Assembly (NCBI GenBank): GCA_002256145.1
Contig: NKIP01000002.1
Coordinates: forward strand, 186,001-250,000
DNA: 64,000 nucleotides
DNA from: Comamonadaceae bacterium PBBC1
GTDB lineage: Bacteria > Pseudomonadota > Gammaproteobacteria > Burkholderiales > Burkholderiaceae_C
Direction: 5' to 3'
Shown here: positions 52,477 through 60,876 of the stretch, piece by piece
Layout of the letters: each line of letters starts with the position of its first letter
Numbering within the stretch: the first letter of the stretch is position 1
Made by a program: the position numbers and the translations under genes
The notes under the pieces: generated by a model
The model's input: only the letters and a program-made list of their open reading frames with translations
Told to the model about the DNA's origin: nothing
Databases searched by the model: none

Positions 52477-53880
52477 TCAGTGCGCAGAGGCTTCGATCTG
52501 CGCATCGGGCTTGACCGAACGCAGCAGGGTCAGCATTTCGCCTTCGATGCGGTGCAGCGCCGCTTCGGTCTGGCCTTCAAAGCGCAGCACCAGCACGGGG
52601 GTGGTGTTGGACGCCCGGATCAGGCCAAAACCATCGGGCCAGTCCACGCGCAGGCCGTCGATGTCCGACACCTTGGCGGGTGCACTGAAAGCGCTGGCCG
52701 CCTTGGCTTGCAGGGCGCGGGTCACGCTGTGCGGCTCGCCTTCGGCGCATTTCACATTCAGCTCGGGCGTGCTGAAGCTGGTGGGCAAGGCGTTGAGCAC
52801 GGCGTTGGCATCGGGGCTCTTGCTGACGATTTCCAGCAAGCGGCAACCGGCGTAAGTGCCATCGTCAAAACCGTACCAGCGCTCCTTGAAGAAGATGTGC
52901 CCGCTCATCTCGCCGCCCAGCGGGGCCTGGCCGCCTTCGGCCTCAATCGCCTTCATCTTGGCCTTGATCAAGGAGTGACCGGTTTTGTACATCAGGGGCT
53001 TGCCACCTGCGGCCTCGATGGCCGGGGCCAGGCGCTGCGAGCACTTCACGTCAAACAAAATGGTGCCGCCGGGCACGCGGCTGAGCACGTCCTGGGCAAA
53101 CAGCTGCATCTGGCGGTCGGGGTAAATGTTGTTGCCGTCTTGGGTGACGATGCCCAAGCGGTCGCCGTCACCGTCAAAGGCCAGGCCCAGCTCAGCCCCG
53201 GTGGTTTTCAGGGCGTTCATCAGGTCTTGCAGATTTTCGGGCTTGCTGGGGTCGGGGTGGTGGTTGGGAAATTCGCCATCGACCTCGCTGAACAGCTCAA
53301 TCACCTCGCAGCCCAAGGCGCGGAAAATGCCAGGGGCTGATGCCCCCGCAATGCCATTGCCCGAGTCCACGACGATCTTCATGGGGCGGGCCAAGCGAAT
53401 GTCACCCACGATGCGCTGGGTGTAGTCGGCCAGCACATCCAAGTGCGACACGCTGCCACCGGCCTTGAGCTGCCAGGTTTCGGTTTCCATCATCTGGCGC
53501 AGGGCCTGGATTTCGTCGCCGTAAATGGCACGGCCCGCCAAGACCATCTTGAAGCCGTTGTAGTCCTTGGGGTTGTGGCTGCCCGTGACCTGGATGCCGC
53601 TTTGGCAGGCGGTGTTGGCCGCAAAGTAGAGCATGGGCGTGGTGGCCATGCCGATGTCGATGACCTGAATGCCTACAGCCACCAAGCCGCGAATCAGCGC
53701 AGCCGACAAGCTAGGCCCGCTCAGGCGGCCATCGCGGCCCACGGCCACCTGAGTCTCGCCCTCGGCCAGCGCCTGGGTGCCAAAGGCCTTGCCCAGGCCC
53801 TCGGCCACTTGCTCGTTCAGCGTGGACGGCACCACGCCGCGAATGTCATAGGCTTTGAAGATGGAGGGGGTCACTTGCAT
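52477..53880 (-). CDS. Phosphomannomutase/phosphoglucomutase
   Basis: 467-aa alpha-D-phosphohexomutase (AlgC/ManB type) supplying mannose-1-P or glucose-1-P for nucleotide sugars. The active-site phosphoserine loop is VTGSHNPKDYNG near residue 102, metal loop DGDGDRLG near 240, sugar loop GGEMSGH near 325, with RDGRLSGP near 50 and the phosphate loop RASNTTP near 420. ATG 53880 is used (MQVTPSIFKAYDIRG); a start 12 nt upstream is possible. First gene of the LPS minus-strand group. Confidence 0.93.
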   Translation of the reverse strand: MQVTPSIFKAYDIRGVVPSTLNEQVAEGLGKAFGTQALAEGETQVAVGRDGRLSGPSLSAALIRGLVAVGIQVIDIGMATTPMLYFAANTACQSGIQVTGSHNPKDYNGFKMVLAGRAIYGDEIQALRQMMETETWQLKAGGSVSHLDVLADYTQRIVGDIRLARPMKIVVDSGNGIAGASAPGIFRALGCEVIELFSEVDGEFPNHHPDPSKPENLQDLMNALKTTGAELGLAFDGDGDRLGIVTQDGNNIYPDRQMQLFAQDVLSRVPGGTILFDVKCSQRLAPAIEAAGGKPLMYKTGHSLIKAKMKAIEAEGGQAPLGGEMSGHIFFKERWYGFDDGTYAGCRLLEIVSKSPDANAVLNALPTSFSTPELNVKCAEGEPHSVTRALQAKAASAFSAPAKVSDIDGLRVDWPDGFGLIRASNTTPVLVLRFEGQTEAALHRIEGEMLTLLRSVKPDAQIEASAH

Positions 53881-54033
53881 GGGATGAAGCAATCAAAAGC
53901 CATGAGGCTTGGTTTATGAATTGAATGAGCATTGTAGGCGGCACGGGTTTCAAAACTGAGACACCATCACGGGTCCGAAAACAGCACAAAACCCATGGTT
54001 CTGCGCACAGGTTTGCCGATAACATGGCTGCCG

Positions 54034-55623
54034 ATGCATCACCTTCCATTTGCCCCACCCACCTCGACAGCCGGATCGAGCGAAGGCCTGGACGCGCAGC
54101 GCTGTTACCAAGCGATGGCCGACAAGGATGCCGCGTGGGATGGGCTTTTTTTCACTGGCGTGACCTCCACCGGCATTTATTGCCGCCCGGTTTGCCGGGT
54201 GAAACTGCCCCGCCCAGCCAATTGCCGCTTTTTTGAAACAGCCGCTCAAGCCGAGGCGCACGGTTTCAGGCCCTGCCTGCGCTGCCGCCCGGAACTGGCC
54301 CCCGCTCGTCGCTTTTGGTCCACCACCGATGCCCAGGCAGTGCTGGCCGAATGCGCGGCCCAACGGCTGCAATCTGCCATTCAGCAAGGCCTCAAGCCGC
54401 CGAGCATGGCGGCATTGGCGGCGCAGCTGGGCGTGAGCGACCGGCATCTGAGGCGTCTGTTTTTGCGCCATTGGCAGGTCTCGCCGCTGCAATACCTGCA
54501 AACCCAGAGGCTGCTGCACGCCAAACAGTGGCTGCAAGACAGCCCCCTGTCGGTGGCCCATGTGGCGCGTGCCAGTGGCTTTGGCTCGGCCAGGCGCCTG
54601 TACGCCGCATTTGCCCAGCACTACCAACTCAGCCCGGGGCAACTTCGCACCGCAAGCGCACCGCAGCGCAAGCCCATCCTGCCCAGCACCGCACTGGTTT
54701 TGCCCTACCGCCCGCCTTGTCAAATCGACACGCTTTGGCAGTTTCTGAAAGACCGCAGCTTGAGTGGCATGGAAAGCTGGGAGGGCCAAGGCCTGCACGC
54801 CGTGTTGCGCAGAACGGTGCGCTGGCCCCATGTAAGCCACGCCATCACCGGCTGGCTGGAGCTGCGCTGGGACCGCACGCAAGCCGTGGTGCACCTGCGT
54901 GTCAGCGCCTCATTGGACCCCGTGTTGCCCCAAGTGGTGGCGCAGGTGCGGGACTGGCTGGACCTGGACGCCGAGCCCGCCCGCATCGCACAGGTCATAG
55001 GGCGTGATTTTCCGCAAGCCCTGGGCCAACGTCTGCCCGGCTGCCTGGATGGTTTTGAGCTGGCCGTGCGGGCCATTTTAGGTCAACAAATCAGCGTCAA
55101 AGCCGCCCGCACGTTGGGCCAAAGGCTGGTCAACGCCCTGGGCGAGCCCTGCAACACCCCCTGGCCCGAGCTGAACCGCACGTTTCCCAGCCCGGCCACT
55201 TTGGCGCGAGAAGAAAACGCCGCACACATGGGCAGCCTGGGCTTGGTGCGGCAACGTCAAAAAGCCATACAGGCCGTGGCGCGAGCGGTCGAATCGGGCA
55301 GCCTGGACCTCAGCCGCCAAGCCAAACTGGAGCCCACCTTGCAGGCGCTCATGGCCTTGCCCGGCATCGGCCCCTGGACGGCCCACTACATCGCCATGCG
55401 CGCCCTGCGCTGGTCTGACGCCTGGCCCGTGCAGGACGTGGCCTTGCAAACCGCCTTGGGCGTGCGTCAGCACCCGCGCCCCACCCAAGCCCTGGAAGCC
55501 TTGGGCCAGGCCTGGCGGCCCTGCCGCAGCTATGCCCTGATCGCGGCCTGGCAGCGCTTGGCCCCTCAAGCTGAGCGCACCGATCAACCCAAGCCCCACG
55601 GCCACAACGCCCACACACCATGA
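54034..55623 (+). CDS. alkA: Ada-type regulator/AlkA DNA-3-methyladenine glycosylase fusion
   Basis: 529-aa fusion of three repair parts. The N-terminal Ada zinc domain has four Cys (IYCRPVCRVKLP, NCRFF and RPCLRCRPEL, about residues 45-95) that accept methyl from phosphotriesters, followed by an AraC helix-turn-helix pair (VSDRHLRRLFLRHWQVSPLQYL to SGFGSARRLYAAF) and a C-terminal AlkA glycosylase (ILGQQISVKAARTLG, then LPGIGPWTAHYIAMRAL, catalytic Asp in WPVQDVAL). It removes alkylated bases and probably induces its own operon. The ATG at 54034 is the preferred start; MVLRTG at 53995 is an alternative. Coupled to ogt by ATGA. Confidence 0.92.
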   Translation: MHHLPFAPPTSTAGSSEGLDAQRCYQAMADKDAAWDGLFFTGVTSTGIYCRPVCRVKLPRPANCRFFETAAQAEAHGFRPCLRCRPELAPARRFWSTTDAQAVLAECAAQRLQSAIQQGLKPPSMAALAAQLGVSDRHLRRLFLRHWQVSPLQYLQTQRLLHAKQWLQDSPLSVAHVARASGFGSARRLYAAFAQHYQLSPGQLRTASAPQRKPILPSTALVLPYRPPCQIDTLWQFLKDRSLSGMESWEGQGLHAVLRRTVRWPHVSHAITGWLELRWDRTQAVVHLRVSASLDPVLPQVVAQVRDWLDLDAEPARIAQVIGRDFPQALGQRLPGCLDGFELAVRAILGQQISVKAARTLGQRLVNALGEPCNTPWPELNRTFPSPATLAREENAAHMGSLGLVRQRQKAIQAVARAVESGSLDLSRQAKLEPTLQALMALPGIGPWTAHYIAMRALRWSDAWPVQDVALQTALGVRQHPRPTQALEALGQAWRPCRSYALIAAWQRLAPQAERTDQPKPHGHNAHTP

Positions 55624-56150
55624 CACCCCTGTTGACCCAACAATGGAACAGCCCCTTGGGGCCGATGATCTTGGCCGCTTCAGACCTGGGCCTGTGCGGC
55701 GTCTGGTTTGAAGGCCAGCGGCATGGCCCCAGCGATGAACGCCTGCGCGGCTGGACAAGCGTCACCGCACACCCGCTGCTGCAAGACGCCTGCATGCAAT
55801 TGCAGGCCTATTTCGCAGGCGATCTGAACCGCTTTGATCTGCCGCTGGACCTGTCGGCAGGCACCGCATTCCAGCAATCGGTTTGGCAGGCCTTGCTGGG
55901 CATCCCGTCTGGCCACAGCCAAAGTTATGGCGATCTGGCCCGGCAGCTGAACAACCCCAAGGCAGTCCGGGCGGTGGGCGCTGCCGTGGGGCGCAACCCG
56001 GTGAGTATCATCGTGCCCTGTCACCGCATCCTGGGCGGCGGTGGCCAACTCACGGGCTATGCAGGCGGGCTGTGGCGCAAACAAGCGCTGCTCAAACTGG
56101 AAGGCCACCCCATCGCCCTGCCCTCCTCTGATTCCCTCTTTCCTGAATGA
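55620..56150 (+). CDS. ogt: Methylated-DNA-protein-cysteine methyltransferase
   Basis: 176-aa suicide methyltransferase repairing O6-methylguanine. The active-site motif is IIVPCHRILGGGGQLTGYAGG near residues 124-144 with PCHR Cys; FQQSVWQALLGIPSGHSQSYGDLA near 83-106 is the DNA-binding helix. It fits the missing AdaB activity of the upstream Ada-AlkA fusion. ATGA overlap on both sides (with the fusion and with the permease gene). Confidence 0.95.
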   Translation: MTPLLTQQWNSPLGPMILAASDLGLCGVWFEGQRHGPSDERLRGWTSVTAHPLLQDACMQLQAYFAGDLNRFDLPLDLSAGTAFQQSVWQALLGIPSGHSQSYGDLARQLNNPKAVRAVGAAVGRNPVSIIVPCHRILGGGGQLTGYAGGLWRKQALLKLEGHPIALPSSDSLFPE

Positions 56151-57043
56151 CCACTTCTCACGCCAAAGGCTGGCTGGCCGACTTTCTGACTCTGTCGGCC
56201 ATCTGGGGCTCGTCCTTTTTGTTCATGCGCATGGCGGCCTTCGAATTGGGGGCCTTGCCCACCGCCGCCATTCGGGTGGCCATTGCCGCTGTTTTTTTGC
56301 TGCCCATCATGCTGGCCAAAGGGCACTGGGCTGAGCTGCGCCGTCATTGGAAACCCGTGCTGTTTGTGGGCGCACTCAACAGCGGCATTCCGTTTGCCCT
56401 GTATTCCTTTGCGGTCATGCACATCACCACGGGTTTTTCATCCATCTTGAACGCCACTGTGCCTTTGTTTGGCGCAGTGGTGGCCTGGCTCTGGCTGGGC
56501 GACAAGCCCAGCCTGTCACGCACCGTGGGTCTGGCCATCGGCTTTGGCGGCGTGGTGCTGCTGGCCGGTGGGCAGGCCAGCTTCAAGCCCAACGCCTCGG
56601 GCATAGCCCCCGCATGGGCGGTGCTGGCTTGCCTGGCGGCCACCACCTGCTATGCGCTGTCGGCCAGCTTCACCAAAAAGCACATCCCCAGTCTGCCCCC
56701 GCTGGTCACCGCCACCGGCAGCCAAATCGGCGCCACCTTGGCTTTGCTGTTGCCAGCGCTGTGGTTTCATCCAGACCACTGGCCCAGCGCCTCGGTCTGG
56801 TGGTCCTTGATCATCGTGGGCGTGCTGTGCACCGGCGTGGCCTACATCCTGTATTTCAGACTCATCGAAGTGGCAGGGCCAGCACGCGCTTTGACGGTCA
56901 CGTTTTTGGTGCCCGTCTTTGCCATCGCTTACGGCGTGCTGTTTCTGGGCGAAACCGTCACCGCCTGGATGCTGCTGTGCGGCGCGGTGATTTTGCTGGG
57001 CACATCGCTGTCCAGCGGGCTGGTCAAACTGCCGGGGCGTTGA
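56147..57043 (+). CDS. DMT superfamily (EamA) permease
   Basis: 298-aa membrane protein with ten helices in two EamA repeats (about 8-140 and 155-290). SAIWGSSFLFMRMAAFELGA at the start and YILYFRLIEVAGPARALTVTFLVPVFAIAYGVLFLGE near 225-262 are typical. It probably exports a metabolite; the substrate is unknown. Coupled by ATGA overlap to ogt. Confidence 0.9.
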   Translation: MTTSHAKGWLADFLTLSAIWGSSFLFMRMAAFELGALPTAAIRVAIAAVFLLPIMLAKGHWAELRRHWKPVLFVGALNSGIPFALYSFAVMHITTGFSSILNATVPLFGAVVAWLWLGDKPSLSRTVGLAIGFGGVVLLAGGQASFKPNASGIAPAWAVLACLAATTCYALSASFTKKHIPSLPPLVTATGSQIGATLALLLPALWFHPDHWPSASVWWSLIIVGVLCTGVAYILYFRLIEVAGPARALTVTFLVPVFAIAYGVLFLGETVTAWMLLCGAVILLGTSLSSGLVKLPGR

Positions 57044-57060
57044 GCGGGGACTATGCATTT

Positions 57061-57253
57061 GTAGGTCGGAGGCTTCAGCCCCGACATGGGGCCTTCGCAA
57101 AACCAACAATGTCGGACTCTGCGAATACCGACCTGCGGGGAATGCGGTAATTTGTCGGCGCGAAGACCCGGGGCGTGTTGTAGGTCGGCGGCTTCAGCCC
57201 CGACATGAGCTTTCGCAGAAACCGACAATGTCGGGGCTGAAGCTCCGACCTAC
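57061..57253. repeat. REP/BIME-like repeat cluster, two inverted pairs
   Basis: Forward units at 57061-57088 and 57180-57207 (GTAGGTCGG then GGCTTCAGCCCCGACATG) and reverse units at 57108-57136 (degenerate) and 57225-57253 (AATGTCGGGGCTGAAG then CTCCGACCTAC). Each pair is head to head and could fold into a long hairpin. The last unit overlaps the 3' end of the RlmN-like gene, whose stop codon (57250-57252) comes from the unit's GTAG end. Same family as 16653-16747. Confidence 0.88.
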
Positions 57254-58320
57254 GGGGCGTGGTGTGTGGCCTGGGGCTTCGAGCCCGGCATGGACATTTT
57301 CACGGGCTGCACGCGCTGCACGTCACGAGCGCGCAACTGCCCGCAGCCGCCGTCCACATCCTGCCCGGCGGATTGGCGCAGCTTGGTCAGCACCCCGCGC
57401 TGATGCAGGGTGCGGGCAATCTCGGCAGCGCGTTCCCAACTCGGCCGGGCATAAGGCAGATCGGGCACTGCGTTGTAGGGAATCATGTTCATCAGCGCGT
57501 ATTTGCCTTTCAGCAAACGCACGATGCCTTCGATTTCTTCGGCGCTGTCGTTGACGCCTTCGATCAAGGTCCATTGGTACTGGATCGGGTAACCGGTGGC
57601 GCGGGCATAAATCTCACCCGCTTCCACCAAATCTTGCGGGTCAAAACGCGGGGCTCGCGGCAGCAGTTGCGCCCGCAGATCGGCACGCGTGGTGTGCAGC
57701 GACAAAGCCAAGGCAGGCTTGACGCGGCCTTGTGGCAAACGCTCGAACACCCGCGCATCACCCACGGTAGAAAACACCAAATTTTTGTGGCCGATATTGC
57801 CCACCGTGCCCAGCAGGTCGATGGCGTCCATCACCGCATCCAGGTTGTGCGAAGGCTCGCCCATGCCCATGAAAACCACTTTTTTAACGGGCCTGAGCGT
57901 GCGGGCCAAAGCGACCTGCGCCACGATCTCGGCACTGCCCACCTGACGGATCAGTCCTTCACGGCCGGTCATGCAAAACACACAGCCCACCGCGCAACCG
58001 ACCTGGCTGGAAACACACAGGCCATCGCGCGGCAGCAAGACGCTTTCCACCGTCTGGCCATCGTGCAGACCCACCAGCAAGCGGGCCGAGCCGTCTTGAG
58101 CCGGGTGCTGTTCGCGCAAGGTGACCAAGGCTGCGAGGGCCTCACTCAAGGCAGGCAGTGCCTCACGCACCACCGTGGGCATGAAGCTTTCCAGCGGCCT
58201 GCGCCCACTGTTTTGTGGTTTGGCTTGCGCCCACAAACGCAGCACGCGCTGCTCGTGCAAGGCATTGGCGCCCAAGGCACGCAAATGGTCCCGAATGTCC
58301 TGAATGCTGTGGAAGTTCAT
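57250..58320 (-). CDS. RlmN-family radical SAM methyltransferase (paralog-like)
   Basis: 356-aa radical SAM enzyme with the CxxxCxxC cluster motif CAVGCVFC, the upstream catalytic Cys in GLCVSSQVG and the second catalytic Cys in DVDGGCGQL near residue 334, so both RlmN/Cfr Cys residues are kept. GMGEPSHNLDAV and ALALSLHTTRADLRAQLLPRAPRFD also fit. The place (next to slyX and metK, not beside ndk-type genes) and the C-terminal tail HHAP running into a REP unit suggest a second, RlmN-like copy. Target could be 23S rRNA A2503 or another RNA. Confidence 0.85.
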   Translation of the reverse strand: MNFHSIQDIRDHLRALGANALHEQRVLRLWAQAKPQNSGRRPLESFMPTVVREALPALSEALAALVTLREQHPAQDGSARLLVGLHDGQTVESVLLPRDGLCVSSQVGCAVGCVFCMTGREGLIRQVGSAEIVAQVALARTLRPVKKVVFMGMGEPSHNLDAVMDAIDLLGTVGNIGHKNLVFSTVGDARVFERLPQGRVKPALALSLHTTRADLRAQLLPRAPRFDPQDLVEAGEIYARATGYPIQYQWTLIEGVNDSAEEIEGIVRLLKGKYALMNMIPYNAVPDLPYARPSWERAAEIARTLHQRGVLTKLRQSAGQDVDGGCGQLRARDVQRVQPVKMSMPGSKPQATHHAP

Positions 58321-58541
58321 CAGTAATGCGGCGGAATCTCGTCACGCAAATTGCGCACTTCAGCGCCACCGCCCGACTCGGGCAGGCGTTCGCGCATCTG
58401 GCGCAGTTCCTGAATGAGCGCGTCAATTTGCTGCTGCTGGCGGTACACCTGCGCATTGAGCTGGTCCAGCAGGTCTTCGGTAAAGCCCGCCTTGATTTCC
58501 AGATCGACCAGGCGGTTTTCAATAGGGGTGGGAATGTCCAT
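58320..58541 (-). CDS. slyX: SlyX family protein
   Basis: 73-aa coiled-coil protein (ENRLVDLEIKAGFTEDLLDQLN and QVYRQQQQIDALIQELRQM) of the SlyX family, function unknown. ATG 58541 begins MDIPTPIENR. It abuts the RlmN-like gene (its stop and that start share bases at 58320). Confidence 0.85.
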   Translation of the reverse strand: MDIPTPIENRLVDLEIKAGFTEDLLDQLNAQVYRQQQQIDALIQELRQMRERLPESGGGAEVRNLRDEIPPHY

Positions 58542-58727
58542 GGGCTGTATTGGACATGATTTTTGATGCACGCAGACAAGATGCCAACCACGTTGGCGCT
58601 GAAGCAGCTGAACAAGAGGGCTTCGATTTGGAAGGCCGGCACAGAAGCGCACAGACGATCAGCCTTGAGTGAGAGTCGGGCTCAATTTCATTGACAGTGC
58701 GTTCTCCAACACAGACTGCCAGCAAAT

Positions 58728-58736
58728 TGATACAAT
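58728..58736 (+). promoter_or_regulatory. Extended -10 promoter of metK
   Basis: TG-A-TACAAT, an extended -10 element, would start transcription near 58743, giving a leader of about 120 nt before metK. The TTGACA at 58691-58696 is too far (34 bp) to be its -35. The 58542-58727 part of the gap shows no gene. Confidence 0.5.
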
Positions 58737-58742
58737 CAAAAA

Positions 58743-58862
58743 ATCGCCGAGTTAACTGAACTACTTGCAGGGCGATTCATAAATTCTGCTAAAGCGTTCG
58801 CCAGGCTCCGGGTTTTCAGGGTCGGCAACGCCGACAAACCTTTGAAAACAGGAGCCTTTTTT
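58743..58862 (+). promoter_or_regulatory. Structured metK leader with hidden ribosome binding site
   Basis: A first helix pairs AATCGCC (58742-58748) with GGCGATT. The second is a nested hairpin: AGGCTCC (58803-58809) pairs with GGAGCCT (58851-58857), GTTTTCA (58812-58818) with TGAAAAC (58843-58849) and GTCGGC (58821-58826) with GCCGAC (58830-58835). The metK Shine-Dalgarno AGGAG lies in the outer 3' arm. Such layouts are used by SAM-responsive leaders of metK, but this one does not match the SAM-III/SMK or SAM-II patterns I know. A regulatory function is inference. Confidence 0.6.
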
Positions 58863-60044
58863 ATGTCCAACGACTTCCTCTTCACCTCCGAATCCGTCTC
58901 GGAAGGCCATCCCGACAAAGTTGCAGATCAGATTTCTGACGCAATCCTTGACGCCATCTTTGAACAAGACCCCCGCAGCCGCGTGGCCGCCGAAACCCTG
59001 ACCAACACAGGTCTGGTGGTCTTGGCCGGTGAGATCACCACCAACGCGCATGTCGACTACATCCAGGTCGCCCGCGACACCATCAAGCGCATCGGCTACG
59101 ACAACACCGACTACGGCATCGACTACAAGGGTTGCGCGGTCATGGTTTGCTACGACAAGCAATCCAACGACATCGCCCAAGGCGTGGACCACGCGTCGGA
59201 CGACCACCTCAACATCGGCGCGGGCGACCAAGGCCTGATGTTCGGCTATGCCTGCAGCGAAACCCCCGAGCTGATGCCCGCCCCCATTTATTACGCCCAC
59301 CGCTTGGTCGAGCGCCAGGCCCAGCTGCGCAAAGACGGCCGCTTGCCCTTCTTGCGGCCCGATGCCAAGAGCCAGGTGACCATGCGTTACGTGGACGGCA
59401 AGCCCCACAGCATCGACACCGTGGTGCTGTCCACCCAGCACAGCCCCGACCAGTCGGAAACATCGACCAAGATGAAGGCCAGCTTCACCGAAGCCATCAT
59501 CGAAGAGATCATCAAGCCCGTGCTGCCCAAAGAGTGGCTGCAAGACACCAAGTACCTGATCAACCCCACCGGCCGTTTCGTCATTGGCGGCCCCCAGGGC
59601 GATTGCGGTTTAACTGGCCGCAAGATCATTGTGGACACCTACGGCGGTGCCTGCCCCCACGGCGGTGGTGCCTTCTCTGGCAAAGACCCTTCCAAGGTCG
59701 ATCGCTCGGCCGCTTACGCCGCACGCTACGTGGCCAAGAACATTGTGGCCGCAGGCCTGGCCACCCAGTGCCAAGTGCAAGTGGCTTACGCCATTGGCGT
59801 GGCACGTCCCATGAACATCACCGTCAACACCGCCGGAACGGGTGTGATTTCAGACGACAAATTGTCCGCCTTGGTGGCTGAGCACTTTGACCTGCGCCCC
59901 AAAGGCATCATCCAGATGCTGGACCTGCTGCGCCCCATCTACAGCAAGACCGCCGCTTACGGCCACTTTGGCCGTGACGAGCCCGACTTCACTTGGGAAC
60001 GCACCGACCGTGCTGCTGCACTGAAGGCCGCTGCAGGCCTTTGA
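58863..60044 (+). CDS. metK: S-adenosylmethionine synthetase
   Basis: 393-aa enzyme making SAM from methionine and [33 protein letters not shown] begins the protein (split over the family motif GHPDK), [22 protein letters not shown] near 107-128 is the MetK signature, and [20 protein letters not shown] near 245-265 holds the glycine-rich loop. Full length. ATG 58863 preferred over an in-frame ATG seven codons upstream, since AGGAG lies 8 nt before it. Confidence 0.98.
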   Translation: MSNDFLFTSESVSEGHPDKVADQISDAILDAIFEQDPRSRVAAETLTNTGLVVLAGEITTNAHVDYIQVARDTIKRIGYDNTDYGIDYKGCAVMVCYDKQSNDIAQGVDHASDDHLNIGAGDQGLMFGYACSETPELMPAPIYYAHRLVERQAQLRKDGRLPFLRPDAKSQVTMRYVDGKPHSIDTVVLSTQHSPDQSETSTKMKASFTEAIIEEIIKPVLPKEWLQDTKYLINPTGRFVIGGPQGDCGLTGRKIIVDTYGGACPHGGGAFSGKDPSKVDRSAAYAARYVAKNIVAAGLATQCQVQVAYAIGVARPMNITVNTAGTGVISDDKLSALVAEHFDLRPKGIIQMLDLLRPIYSKTAAYGHFGRDEPDFTWERTDRAAALKAAAGL

Positions 60045-60074
60045 TTCCAGCCTGCCAGCACTGGGTCAAACTCA

Positions 60075-60106
60075 AGCCACCCGGCATGATACGGGTGGCT
60101 TTTTTT
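60075..60106 (+). terminator. Rho-independent terminator of metK
   Basis: Stem AGCCACCCG / CGGGTGGCT with an 8-nt loop, followed by TTTTTT at 60101. Confidence 0.95.
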
Positions 60107-60403
60107 ATGCAGGATTGCCCGCTGGAGGACATTCCAACGCTTCTTTACAAAGCGCTAAAACGGGGCTTGCAGGGTCAAAACCATGTTTTGGGGGAATGCG
60201 ATCTAGATCCGAAAAAACCCCGCCAAGACTTGCATCGATCAGCATGGGGGCGTTCTCTCAGGTGTCCGGGGGCAAACCGGGGAACGTTCCCCGTTTTTTC
60301 AGATTTTGCCCCGGTTGTTCCCCGGACTGTTCCCAGGTTTGGTTCTGGCTGTCAACGAACGCTAACGTACGTCCTTGCACTGCAAACACTTGATTTCCCA
60401 AAG
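60107..60403. other. Gap without a convincing gene between metK and ssrA
   Basis: About 300 bp of low-complexity character with several GGGGAAC/GTTCCCC runs. One perfect 16-bp palindrome (60278-60293, CGGGGAAC then GTTCCCCG) is followed by TTTTTT, a further terminator-like hairpin on the plus strand. Open frames of up to 142 codons here lack a ribosome binding site and family features. It may be leftover sequence beside the tmRNA 3' end, a common integration site, but no integrase is visible. Confidence 0.5.
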
Positions 60404-60437
60404 AAAAAGGGCGTTTACTGAAACTCAGTAAACGCCC
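60404..60437 (-). terminator. Terminator of ssrA
   Basis: 13-bp perfect stem GGGCGTTTACTGA / TCAGTAAACGCCC with loop AAC; on the minus strand a T-run (60404-60408) follows. It lies 13 bp beyond the tmRNA CCA end. Confidence 0.93.
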
Positions 60438-60450
60438 TTGAACTTGCATA

Positions 60451-60839
60451 TGGTGGAGCTGGGGGGATTTGAACCCCCGTCCATAAGTCTTTTTCGTACA
60501 GTTCTACATGTGTAGTCGTCTGATTTGAGTCTCGCCAAATGAACCGCGCAGCGACACGCTGAACACCCAGCCAGCACCCTTTTTTCTCACACCACCTCAA
60601 GGTACCCGAGGTGATGCCAGCCCATATGTTTTACCTTGCAGCCAGGACTTTGAGGGGTTTAACCCCCTCATCACCCTGACCCAGCCTATCGGCCAACTGT
60701 TGCAAGGCTCACCGGATTAAGCGGCGAGTGCGAAACGTTCGTCGTTTGCAGTTAGTTTTTTTTCCGAAGATTAACGAGGATCAGAACCTCGACATGCCCT
60801 GCCACGCGTCCGAACCCATGTCGAAACCAGTGCAGCCCC
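60451..60839 (-). ncRNA. ssrA: Transfer-messenger RNA (tmRNA)
   Basis: About 389 nt. On the minus strand the 5' end reads GGGGCTGCACTGGTTTCGAC and the 3' end GGGGGTTCAAATCCCCCCAG then CTCCACCA, the tRNA-like half with T-arm and CCA. The tag frame at 60749-60717 reads GCA AAC GAC GAA CGT TTC GCA CTC GCC GCT TAA, giving the tag ANDERFALAA, as in betaproteobacteria. It rescues stalled ribosomes and marks their products for proteolysis. Confidence 0.97.
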
Positions 60840-60849
60840 TGAACGTTCT

Positions 60850-60876
60850 ATTTTAGGCGCTCTTGAGGGATTTCAA
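60850..60876 (-). promoter_or_regulatory. Probable ssrA promoter inside the 3' end of gph
   Basis: On the minus strand TTGAAA (60876-60871) and TAAAAT (60855-60850) are separated by 15 bp, and the tmRNA begins about 10 bp later. The -10 overlaps the gph stop codon. Spacing is slightly short. Confidence 0.5.

Noticed and set aside
57061-57253. CRISPR array from the repeated units
   Set aside because: Units are inverted, few, unevenly spaced and palindromic along their full length, as in REP elements; no cas genes in the window.
58743-58862. Known SAM-II, SAM-III or SAH riboswitch in the metK leader
   Set aside because: The conserved cores of those classes as I know them are not present; kept only as an unassigned structured leader.
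60115-60421. Small ORFs between metK and ssrA
   Set aside because: They overlap the metK or ssrA terminators, lack ribosome binding sites and have no family features.
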